64,000 nt of DNA from SAR86 cluster bacterium. Lineage in GTDB: Bacteria > Pseudomonadota > Gammaproteobacteria > Magnimaribacterales > D2472. Positions 1 to 7,442 of the stretch are shown one piece after another. The stretch spans positions 1,110,170 to 1,174,169 of the forward strand of contig CP097973.1 of NCBI GenBank assembly GCA_023703655.1, given 5' to 3'. Numbering within the stretch: position 1 is the first letter of the stretch; every line of letters begins with the position of its first letter. A program made the position numbers and the translations under genes. The notes under the pieces were generated by a model. It had not been told where the DNA came from. It ran no database searches and saw only the letters and a program-made list of their open reading frames with translations.

Positions 1-2
1 TG

Positions 3-941
3 CTAACTAATGGTTTCAAAGTGGGCGAGTATCGTCCTGATGATTCAAGAGATGAAGTGGAAATTAGAGTACGATTTGAGAGAGAGCAGCGTTCTTTGAC
101 AAGTATCTATGATTTGAATGTGCCATCAGCAAATGGATTAGTTCCAGTAAGCTCTTTCATTGATGTTGTACCAAAAAGAAGCAGAGAAACACTGGTGAGA
201 CGAAATGGCAAATTTTTTCATGAAATTGGTGCCGGTACTGCATCAGCAGAAATACTCATTGATTCAAAAGTTGTTGAGATAAAAAAATGGATAAATACTG
301 AAGAATTTCCTGAGGGAGTAGAAATTCAATTCAGAGGTCAACAAGAAGAAACTCAAGAAGTTAATGACTTCCTGAGTTTGGCTGGTATAACTGCCCTTTT
401 TACAATGTTAGTATTGTTGTTAACTCAATTTAATAGCTTCTATCAATCCTTTTTAATATTAACAGCCATTTTAATGTCAACGAGTGGAGTGCTTTTAGGC
501 TTATTAATAACTGGTAAGCCCTTCATCACGACAATGACAGGGATTTCATTGGTAGCTTTAGCTGGTATTGTTGTTAATAACAACATAGTTTTGATTGATA
601 CATTTAATCGTCTTACTAAAGAGAATGTGAACATGACAAGATATGACGTAGTCGTAATGACCTGCAGACAAAGGCTAAGACCAATTCTTCTTACAACAGC
701 AACAACAATATTTGGAATATTGCCTATTGCATTAGGTCTGAGCCTTGATATTACTGGCAGATCTGTAGAAGTTGGGAGCAGAGTCATTAATATGTGGCAG
801 AGTTTATCTTCATCAGTTTGCTTTGGCTTAGGTTTTAGCACAATGTTGACATTGGTATTTACTCCAGCAGCTTTGATGATGCCAGAGAGGATCGCTCAAA
901 TTTTTAAGAATAATAGATCATCAGAAATTGTTACCGAATAA
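3..941 (+). CDS. RND-family efflux transporter, C-terminal part (5' end off the window)
   Basis: Inner-membrane proton-driven RND (AcrB-like) exporter. The frame is open from base 3 without a stop, so the gene starts outside the window; the GTG at 21 is internal. The first visible residues (LTNGFKVGEYRPDD) match the family's periplasmic segment before the last membrane bundle. Hydrophobic segments follow at roughly residues 120-170, 180-205, 225-250 and 265-290, including a GIVVNNNIVLID stretch typical of the conserved RND transmembrane region. The substrate cannot be told from this fragment. The next gene, xseB, starts 24 bases downstream. The family is clear; drug, metal or lipid export is open. 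Confidence 0.9.
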   Translation, partial: LTNGFKVGEYRPDDSRDEVEIRVRFEREQRSLTSIYDLNVPSANGLVPVSSFIDVVPKRSRETLVRRNGKFFHEIGAGTASAEILIDSKVVEIKKWINTEEFPEGVEIQFRGQQEETQEVNDFLSLAGITALFTMLVLLLTQFNSFYQSFLILTAILMSTSGVLLGLLITGKPFITTMTGISLVALAGIVVNNNIVLIDTFNRLTKENVNMTRYDVVVMTCRQRLRPILLTTATTIFGILPIALGLSLDITGRSVEVGSRVINMWQSLSSSVCFGLGFSTMLTLVFTPAALMMPERIAQIFKNNRSSEIVTE

Positions 942-965
942 ATATAAGTCGGTTAAAATTAAATC

Positions 966-1181
966 ATGACAAAGAAAAATATAGACTTCGAAAAATCTCT
1001 TTCAAAACTTGAATCTATTGTTGAAGTACTTGAAAGTGAAAATGTTAGTCTTGAGGAAAGCGTTAAAAAATTTGAGGAAGGAATTTCTTTGGTAAAATCT
1101 TGTCAAAAACAGTTGAAAGATGCTGAATTGAAAGTCAATAAACTTCTTGATGATGGATCTTTAGAAATTGTTGAGGATTGA
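966..1181 (+). CDS. xseB: Exodeoxyribonuclease VII small subunit
   Basis: Small subunit of exonuclease VII, which binds XseA and degrades single-stranded DNA to oligonucleotides in the cytoplasm. The 71-residue protein has the family's two helices: an FEKSLSKLESIVEVLE start, an acidic middle, then an FEEGISLVKSCQKQLKDAE helix, at normal family length. Its stop overlaps the start of ispA by four bases, so the two are translationally coupled. The order xseB-ispA-dxs is the usual gammaproteobacterial one. The large subunit xseA is not in the window. Confidence 0.93.
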   Translation: MTKKNIDFEKSLSKLESIVEVLESENVSLEESVKKFEEGISLVKSCQKQLKDAELKVNKLLDDGSLEIVED

Positions 1182-2038
1182 TGATTGATGAGTTCTTGGC
1201 TGAATGCCGTGAAAAAGTTACTTCGAACTTTCAAAATTCGCTAAAAGAAAGGTCAAAAATTTCTGATGCTATGCTTTACACATCACTTGCACCAAGTAAG
1301 TGTCTAAGAGCAGGAATAGTTTTTGCAACTTCGAAAATTGAAAATATTCTTAGCGAAAGATCAATTGTAAATATTGCAACTGCAATTGAGTCACTCCATT
1401 CATATTCTTTGATACATGATGATTTACCAGCAATGGATAATGATGATTTAAGAAGAGGTATCCCATCAAATCATATTAAATTTGGAGAGGCTACAGCAAT
1501 ATTAGCAGGAGATGCTTTGCAGGCATTCGCTTTTCAATTGATTGCTGAGGATAAAGATTTATCTGACTCACATAAAATAAAAATTATTTCTGAGATATCT
1601 AGTGCGTGTGGCTTTAAAGGCATGGTATTAGGTCAACAGATGGATTTAGATGCAGAAAATGAACCCAATGAAAATATTGAAGAAATTCATTCACTTAAAA
1701 CAGGTAAACTTATAAGATCATCTTTTATATCACCATTGCAGGATGAAAATACAATTAAATTTCTTTCACCTATTGCAGAGCAGGTTGGTTTAGCATTTCA
1801 AATTATTGATGATGTTTTAGAAACAACAAATCCTAATGGTCTCGGTAAAAACTCAGAATCAGATATAAGAAATAATAAACTTACTTACGTGAAGCAATTT
1901 GGACTTGATAAGGCAGTAACTGATGCAAAGCTAATAATCAAGAAGGCAAATTTGCAGTTAGCAAATGAGATAAAGAATCATGACGCTATTGATATACTAA
2001 CTGTAATTCTTGATTACATAGTTGAGAGAAAGAACTAA
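1178..2038 (+). CDS. ispA: Farnesyl/geranyl diphosphate synthase (short-chain polyprenyl synthase)
   Basis: Cytoplasmic prenyl transferase condensing IPP with DMAPP/GPP to make farnesyl diphosphate for quinones and undecaprenyl carriers. At 286 residues it has the IspA length. The first aspartate-rich motif is in HDDLPAMDNDDLRRG (about residues 80-94), with the CLxxxC-type DDxxxxD spacing. The second is IIDDVLE (about 209-215), followed by a GLGKNSESDI segment like the GK..G.D region of bacterial FPP synthases. It lies between xseB (4-base overlap) and dxs (start two bases past its stop), so a single transcript feeds the start and the elongation step of isoprenoid synthesis. Exact chain length is inferred from the family. 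Confidence 0.93.
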   Translation: MMIDEFLAECREKVTSNFQNSLKERSKISDAMLYTSLAPSKCLRAGIVFATSKIENILSERSIVNIATAIESLHSYSLIHDDLPAMDNDDLRRGIPSNHIKFGEATAILAGDALQAFAFQLIAEDKDLSDSHKIKIISEISSACGFKGMVLGQQMDLDAENEPNENIEEIHSLKTGKLIRSSFISPLQDENTIKFLSPIAEQVGLAFQIIDDVLETTNPNGLGKNSESDIRNNKLTYVKQFGLDKAVTDAKLIIKKANLQLANEIKNHDAIDILTVILDYIVERKN

Positions 2039-2039
2039 T

Positions 2040-3905
2040 ATGAAAGTCTTCAAAACTATTCCACAGGAACTACCTCAGACTCCATTATTGGAAAAGATCC
2101 AAAGTCCAAATGATTTGAATGAGCTTACGTCAGATCAACTGAAACGTTTGGCTGACGAATTAAGAGAGTTCTTGTTATTCCAAGTTGGTCAAACAGGAGG
2201 GCATCTAGCTGGAGGATTAGGTGTAATAGAACTAACGGTTGTGTTGCATCACTTGTTTGATGCGCCAACAGATAAAATTGTTTGGGATGTTGGGCATCAA
2301 GCTTATCCCCACAAAGTTTTAACTGGTAGGAAAGATCAACTTAAGACCATCAGAAAAAAAGGAGGTTTGGCTCCTTTTCCTTCAAAAAATGAAAGTGAAT
2401 ATGATGTATTTGGAGTCGGACACTCCAGCACATCTATAAGTGCTGCTCTTGGGATGAGTGAGGCCCTTAAAGAACAATCAAGTAAAATAGTTTGTGTGAT
2501 AGGTGATGGTGCAATGACCGCTGGCATGGCTTTCGAGGCACTTAGTCATGCAGGTCACCTAAAACCTAATATGCTTATCATATTAAATGATAATGATATG
2601 TCTATCTCTGAAAATGTTGGTGGGTTATCAAATTATTTTTCACGAATATGGGCTTCAAAACTTTATAAAGGAATAAGAAAAGGAGGTAAAAGTTTTCTAG
2701 AAAATTTACCTCAAGCTCATCACATTGCGAGAAAAGTTGAGACGCAAATGAAAAGCATGGTGGCTCCTGGAACAATCTTCGAAGAGCTTGGCTTAAACTA
2801 TATTGGCCCAGTTGATGGGCATAATATTGATGAGCTTTTACAAGTCGTTGGAAATCTTAAGGATTTTGATGGCCCACAATTTTTACATATTATTACTAAG
2901 AAAGGTGCTGGATTAGATGATGCTGAGGCAGATAGGATTGGGTTTCATGCTATTGGAAAGATTAAACCTGTTACCAAAAAGAGTAAAAAAACTTCCTCGC
3001 CTAAATATCAAGACATATTCAGTGATTGGATAGTTGATATGGCTGAAAAAGATTCTGATTTAGTTGCTATCACACCTGCCATGCGGGAAGGTTCAGGGCT
3101 TGTAGAATTTAGTAAAAAATATCCAGATAGATATTTTGATGTGGCAATTGCAGAGCAACATGCAGTAACCTTTGCAGCTGGCTTAGCATGTGAAAATAAA
3201 AAACCTGTGGTTGCTATTTATTCGACATTTCTTCAAAGAGCCTATGATCAGCTCATTCATGATGTTGCTCTTCAAAATTTGAATGTAACCTTTGCAATTG
3301 ATAGAGCTGGATTAGTTGGAGAGGATGGTCCTACTCATTCCGGTAATTTTGATATAGCTTACTTACAATGCATCCCAAATATGGTTATAGCTTCACCATC
3401 TAATGAAAATGAAGCACGCAAGCTTTTATCATCAGTTTATGAGTATGACGGCCCTGCTGCAGTGAGATATCCTAGAGGGCAAGGACCTGGTGAAGAGATT
3501 GATAGAGATTTGGAAACGGTCAAAATTGGAAAAGCTAACCTACTTAAAAAAGGTTCATCAAAACTGATTATGTTAAATTTTGGATCACTTTTAAATCATG
3601 CAAAGGAAATTGCAAAAAAATATGATATGACATTAATTGACATGAGATTCATAAAACCATTCGATGAAGGGATTTTAAAAAAATATTCTAATGCTAAGTG
3701 GTTTATTACTATTGAGGATGGTTCTTTAATCGGAGGGATAGGATCAACAATAGCCAACTGGGTTACAGAGCAAAACTTTAAAATACAAGTAAAGTGTTTT
3801 GGAATTCCTGACAAATTTATTGAACATATGTCTAGAGAACAAATGATAAAAGAGGCAAAACTAGACTATGAATCTATTACCAAAGAATTAGATAAAATTT
3901 TCTAA
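2040..3905 (+). CDS. dxs: 1-deoxy-D-xylulose-5-phosphate synthase
   Basis: Thiamine-diphosphate enzyme that joins pyruvate and glyceraldehyde 3-phosphate, the first step of the MEP isoprenoid pathway. I place the start at the ATG at 2040, giving 621 residues; a TTG at 2022 in frame would overlap ispA and adds non-family residues. The TPP-binding motif GDGAMTAG...NDNDMSISENVG is near residues 150-190, and the transketolase-type centre EQHAVTFAAGLA near 370. The C-terminal domain is complete. Its stop overlaps by a few bases the stop of the convergent ribA. With ispA it forms an isoprenoid precursor operon. Confidence 0.96.
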   Translation: MKVFKTIPQELPQTPLLEKIQSPNDLNELTSDQLKRLADELREFLLFQVGQTGGHLAGGLGVIELTVVLHHLFDAPTDKIVWDVGHQAYPHKVLTGRKDQLKTIRKKGGLAPFPSKNESEYDVFGVGHSSTSISAALGMSEALKEQSSKIVCVIGDGAMTAGMAFEALSHAGHLKPNMLIILNDNDMSISENVGGLSNYFSRIWASKLYKGIRKGGKSFLENLPQAHHIARKVETQMKSMVAPGTIFEELGLNYIGPVDGHNIDELLQVVGNLKDFDGPQFLHIITKKGAGLDDAEADRIGFHAIGKIKPVTKKSKKTSSPKYQDIFSDWIVDMAEKDSDLVAITPAMREGSGLVEFSKKYPDRYFDVAIAEQHAVTFAAGLACENKKPVVAIYSTFLQRAYDQLIHDVALQNLNVTFAIDRAGLVGEDGPTHSGNFDIAYLQCIPNMVIASPSNENEARKLLSSVYEYDGPAAVRYPRGQGPGEEIDRDLETVKIGKANLLKKGSSKLIMLNFGSLLNHAKEIAKKYDMTLIDMRFIKPFDEGILKKYSNAKWFITIEDGSLIGGIGSTIANWVTEQNFKIQVKCFGIPDKFIEHMSREQMIKEAKLDYESITKELDKIF

Positions 3906-4486
3906 TCAAGATGTCCAAGCTTATCTTTCTTGGTTTTGAGGTAAGCTGAATTGACCTCATTTTTACCAACGTGCAGTGGTATTCTTTTTGAAACAGAGAC
4001 GTTGGATTCCTCTAACCCCTTTACCTTGTTAGGGTTGTTAGTAAGCACATTCACAGATTTAATGGAAAAATGTGACAACATATCGCTACAAATTTCATAA
4101 CTTCTCTCATCCGCATTAAATCCTAACATCTCATTTGCTTCAACAGTATCATAGCCTTCATCTTGTAAAGAATATGCTTTGATCTTGTTTACAAGGCCAA
4201 TGCCTCTCCCCTCTTGTCTTAAATACAATATAATACCGCTACCTTTTTCTGAGATTAGCTCCATTGACCTTCTTAGTTGATGGCCACAATCACATTTCTT
4301 ACTAAAAAAAGTATCACCAGTTAAACATTCTGAGTGAACACGACATAGTACGTTTTCTTGGTTCTCAATCTTTCCTAGCACAAGAGCTATATGTTCTTTA
4401 CCAGAGTCTTCTTCAAATGCACATATTTCAAAATCACCAAACTCAATTGGTAGTTTAGATTTGGCCGCAAATTTACATCTAGTCAT
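3902..4486 (-). CDS. ribA: GTP cyclohydrolase II
   Basis: Zinc enzyme that opens GTP to the pyrimidine precursor of riboflavin. The 194-residue protein has the zinc ligands in the ECLTGDTFFSKKCDCG segment (three Cys, about residues 54-67) and the catalytic YLRQEGRGIGL motif. It is a stand-alone RibA, so it supplies the activity missing from the degenerate C-terminal domain of the RibBA-like protein at 13930-15006. It is the last gene of a minus-strand operon after pgpA (4-base overlap) and ends convergently against dxs with overlapping stops. In many gammaproteobacteria ribA also sits near ispA/dxs/pgpA. Confidence 0.95.
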   Translation of the reverse strand: MTRCKFAAKSKLPIEFGDFEICAFEEDSGKEHIALVLGKIENQENVLCRVHSECLTGDTFFSKKCDCGHQLRRSMELISEKGSGIILYLRQEGRGIGLVNKIKAYSLQDEGYDTVEANEMLGFNADERSYEICSDMLSHFSIKSVNVLTNNPNKVKGLEESNVSVSKRIPLHVGKNEVNSAYLKTKKDKLGHLD

Positions 4487-4947
4487 GAGATTAATATTTG
4501 AAAAAGAGAAATTATAACGCCTGATAAAATTCCTGCCACTAGATCATCAATTATGATACCACTGCCATTTTTAATATTCTTATCAAGCCATGATATTGGA
4601 AATGGTTTGAAGATATCAAAGACTCTAAATAAAATAAATCCAAAAATTAGATTAAAAAATGTTGTTGGGATGAATAGATAAATTATTGCATATCCAGCTA
4701 GTTCATCTATCACAATTGCAGAATGATCATGCTCATCTAATTCCTTTGATACTAAAATGCATATTATCCAACTGAAAAATATCAATGAAATTACAAAATA
4801 AGTAATTGATAAATCAGTTAGTGAAATTAGATAAATTAAAAAAACACCAAATAGGGTTCCAAAAGTACCAGGCGCAAATGGGACAATACCAATTCCAAAA
4901 CAAGTTGCCAATAAATGCATTGGATTATTGAGTTTAGGGAACTTCAT
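4483..4947 (-). CDS. pgpA: Phosphatidylglycerophosphatase A
   Basis: Inner-membrane phosphatase that converts phosphatidylglycerophosphate to phosphatidylglycerol. The 154-residue protein shows the family signatures: an N-terminal CFGIGIVPFAPGTFGT segment, the acidic IVIDELAGYA motif (about residues 80-89), FRVFDIFKPFP, and a C-terminal IIDDLVAGI. Four hydrophobic stretches are visible. Its start directly abuts the thiL stop and its stop overlaps the ribA start, so thiL-pgpA-ribA is tightly coupled. ThiL and PgpA are neighbours in most gammaproteobacteria, where they usually follow nusB; here they are far from it. Confidence 0.93.
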   Translation of the reverse strand: MKFPKLNNPMHLLATCFGIGIVPFAPGTFGTLFGVFLIYLISLTDLSITYFVISLIFFSWIICILVSKELDEHDHSAIVIDELAGYAIIYLFIPTTFFNLIFGFILFRVFDIFKPFPISWLDKNIKNGSGIIIDDLVAGILSGVIISLFQILIS

Positions 4948-5880
4948 CTAAAAATGTGTGTATCCTTTAATATTATTAATTTCTTTATTATCCAATAGTA
5001 ACTTTTTCTTAGATATTGCTTTTCCTATGATGTGAAGATCCATTTTTCTTCTTCTAAATTCAATTTGTGCTGCTGAAATCTTACTTAAAGGAATCGTAAA
5101 TAATATTTGATAATCATCGCCACACATAACAGCATCTTGGAAAAGAATTCCTTTCGCGATTGGAATTGTTTCTTTATACAAATTAAATCCAATTTCTGAT
5201 GCTTCTGATAAGTGTTGAAGATCCTGTAAAAAACCATCCGATATATCAATTGCAGAGCTTGCATATTTTGACAACATATAACCATATTCTAGTTTAATTT
5301 TAGGGGTTAGATAGGCTGCAGTAGATTTTTTGTGTGTACAACTTTTTTTTGTGGCTAGTCTTGCAAGTTTCCCCTCACCAAGTTTGCCGCTTATACAAAG
5401 ATAATCACCATTCCTTGCTCCACTCCTTTTTATAGCCTTGCTATGTGGTTCACCTATGATCGTAATAGATAATTGAAACTGCCCTCTAGTAATGTCTCCA
5501 CCGATTAACCCAATTCCATATTTTTTACTAAATAACTTAAAGCCTTTTGCTAGATCTCTATAAAAACTTGTGTTTGTTTCTTTAGTTGAAAGTGAAACTT
5601 GGTAGCCTAACGGACGCCCACCCATTGCATTTATGTCGCTCAAAGCAATTGCGCATGACCTATAGGCAATAAATTTTGGATTAATTTCTTTATAAAAATG
5701 AACATTTTCTACGGAGGTATCGCATGAAATTAAAATATTTTTTTTGGAGGTAACTTCTGCAGAATCGTCACCAACGCCTAATGAAATCTTATTCTTTCTA
5801 TGAAATTCTTCTCCAATATTAGAGAAGTACTTTTTTATAACCTCAAATTCAGATATTTTTTTAATTGGGGTATCTCTCAA
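4948..5880 (-). CDS. thiL: Thiamine-monophosphate kinase
   Basis: ATP-dependent kinase making thiamine diphosphate, the cofactor of Dxs. The family core begins at ISEFEVIKKYF, with the Mg/ATP motifs GVGDDSAEV, ISCDTSVENVHF, ALSDINAMGG and GLIGGDITRG, and a C-terminal SAIDISDGF. The start is uncertain. The frame is open back to a GTG at 5904, but that lies well inside the thiolase gene. The TTG at 5880 gives 310 residues and still overlaps the thiolase end (5861) by 20 bases. No ATG is available near the family start, so a rare start codon with translational coupling is likely. Confidence 0.92.
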   Translation of the reverse strand: MRDTPIKKISEFEVIKKYFSNIGEEFHRKNKISLGVGDDSAEVTSKKNILISCDTSVENVHFYKEINPKFIAYRSCAIALSDINAMGGRPLGYQVSLSTKETNTSFYRDLAKGFKLFSKKYGIGLIGGDITRGQFQLSITIIGEPHSKAIKRSGARNGDYLCISGKLGEGKLARLATKKSCTHKKSTAAYLTPKIKLEYGYMLSKYASSAIDISDGFLQDLQHLSEASEIGFNLYKETIPIAKGILFQDAVMCGDDYQILFTIPLSKISAAQIEFRRRKMDLHIIGKAISKKKLLLDNKEINNIKGYTHF

Positions 5881-7054
5881 ATAGGCCAGAGGCTCCCATG
5901 CCACCGCCTACACACATGGTAACGACACCAAATTGTTTATCTTGTCTTTCAAGCTCCCTAACAATATGACCAACTTGTCTTGATCCTGTCATACCAAATG
6001 GATGTCCAATTGAAATAGAACCACCATTAACATTTAGTTTTTCCATTGGAATGCCTAGTTTATCTCTGCAATAAACAACCTGAACTGCAAAAGCCTCGTT
6101 TAGCTCCCAAACATCTATATCGTTCATTGACATATTAAAGTTTTCTAAGAGTTTTGGGACTGAAAAAACAGGACCTATTCCCATTTCGTCTGGCTCACAA
6201 CCCATTGTAGTGAAACCTCTGAAATAAGCTTTAGGCTTCAGTCCTAGTTCTAAAGCTTTTTCTTCACTCATCACAAGAGTTACTGATGCGCCATCAGATA
6301 ACTGTGAAGAGTTGCCAGCTGTAACAGACCCGTTCTCAGGATCAAATACTGGCTTAAGCGAAGCAAGGCCTTCGATTGTTGTATCAGGTCTATTGCACTC
6401 GTCCTTGGTCACTGTGTAATCAACTTCTTTTGAATCTCCTGTCTCCTTATTTAAGAGAAGCATTTTGGTATCCATGGGAATGATTTCGTCATCATAAAGA
6501 CCAAGCTCCTGCGCATTTGCAGTCCTTTTCTGACTTTCAAGTGCATATTCATCTTGAGACTCTCTTGATATTTCATACCGTTTTGCGACTGTTTCAGCTG
6601 TAATTCCCATAGGGTGATAAATTCCAGGCTTATCATTAGCAAGTTTCTCATTAACAAAACCTTCCATATTCTGCTTACCTGATAACATTGAAATCTGTTC
6701 TACACCTCCAGCAATAACAGTGTCATAACATCCTGCCATTATTTGACTTGCAGCCATGGATACTGTTTGAAGACCTGAAGAACAATATCTATTTACTGTA
6801 GTACCACCAGTTGAGATTTCTAAATTAGATAATACCGCTGCATTTCTTCCAATATTATGACCCATCGGGCCCTCAGGGTTGCCACATCCCATAATTACAT
6901 CCTCAACAGCATCTTTTGGCAAATTTGGATTTCTATCCAATAATGCATTCATGATATGAGCAAGCATGTCATCAGCACGAGTAATGTTAAAGCCACCTCT
7001 ATGTGATTTTGCTAAGCCTGTTCTAACGCTATCTACAACTACTGCAGTCTTCAT
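5861..7054 (-). CDS. Thiolase (acetyl-CoA C-acyltransferase)
   Basis: Thiolase for beta-oxidation or acetoacetyl-CoA formation. The 397-residue protein has the nucleophilic Cys in NRYCSSGLQTVS (about residue 89), the NEAFAVQ motif, the catalytic His in ISIGHPFGMTG and the second Cys in MCVGGGMGASG. A GGAGA ribosome binding site precedes the ATG. It lies between a LETM1-like small gene and thiL and overlaps thiL at its 3' end. No FadB-type partner is nearby, so degradative versus biosynthetic use is not settled by context. Family certain; substrate length unknown. Confidence 0.93.
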   Translation of the reverse strand: MKTAVVVDSVRTGLAKSHRGGFNITRADDMLAHIMNALLDRNPNLPKDAVEDVIMGCGNPEGPMGHNIGRNAAVLSNLEISTGGTTVNRYCSSGLQTVSMAASQIMAGCYDTVIAGGVEQISMLSGKQNMEGFVNEKLANDKPGIYHPMGITAETVAKRYEISRESQDEYALESQKRTANAQELGLYDDEIIPMDTKMLLLNKETGDSKEVDYTVTKDECNRPDTTIEGLASLKPVFDPENGSVTAGNSSQLSDGASVTLVMSEEKALELGLKPKAYFRGFTTMGCEPDEMGIGPVFSVPKLLENFNMSMNDIDVWELNEAFAVQVVYCRDKLGIPMEKLNVNGGSISIGHPFGMTGSRQVGHIVRELERQDKQFGVVTMCVGGGMGASGLFERYPN

Positions 7055-7085
7055 ATTTTTTCTCCACTGTATAAAATTGTGTACA

Positions 7086-7397
7086 TTATTCTAGTCGATC
7101 ATCCGACTTACTTAAAGCTTTATACCAATTTGGTACAAGATCAATATTTAACTCCTGAGCCTTCTTAAACAAAAATGGAATAGTCACAGGACTAAAAGGC
7201 AGAATCACCAAAAAACCAAGTCCCAGATTTTTTAATATCTCACCAAATTGATCATTAGCTTTTTTGAGATCTTCTTCATCAGCGTTTCCCTCAAGATAGG
7301 CAACATAAAGTTGAATCATCTTAAAATTTTCCTGATTTTCAGTAAGCAAGATGTCTCTAAGTTTTTTAAGTGTTTTTTCGTATTTAAAGTTAAGCAT
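7086..7397 (-). CDS. Small LETM1-like protein of unknown function
   Basis: 103 residues. The C-terminal half (LGFLVILPFSPVTIPFLFKKAQELNIDLVPNWYK) has the hydrophobic-then-basic pattern ending in 'LP-x-[WF]' seen in the conserved segment of LETM1-like proteins, which supports a membrane-associated role. This is pattern recognition, not a search result. The N-terminal half is a charged helix. The ATG at 7397 immediately follows the T-tract of the terminator of the upstream TonB receptor gene, so there is almost no room for a leader: either a leaderless message or read-through is needed, or the start is further in. The thiolase gene starts 31 bases downstream. Confidence 0.6.
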   Translation of the reverse strand: MLNFKYEKTLKKLRDILLTENQENFKMIQLYVAYLEGNADEEDLKKANDQFGEILKNLGLGFLVILPFSPVTIPFLFKKAQELNIDLVPNWYKALSKSDDRLE

Positions 7398-7424
7398 AAA
7401 AAAGCCCAGACAATGCTGGGCTTT
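7398..7424 (-). terminator. Rho-independent terminator of the TonB receptor gene
   Basis: Perfect 9-bp stem (AAAGCCCAG at 7401-7409 pairing with CTGGGCTTT at 7416-7424) with a 6-base loop. On the minus strand it is followed by a run of six T (7398-7403). It lies 18 bases past the stop of the receptor gene and directly against the start codon of the next minus-strand gene. Confidence 0.85.
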
Positions 7425-7442
7425 AAAGAATATCAGAGCTAA

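Noticed and set aside
443..841. 132-residue reading frame antisense to the RND exporter
   Set aside because: It mirrors the coding pattern of the exporter on the other strand and has no family-like sequence.
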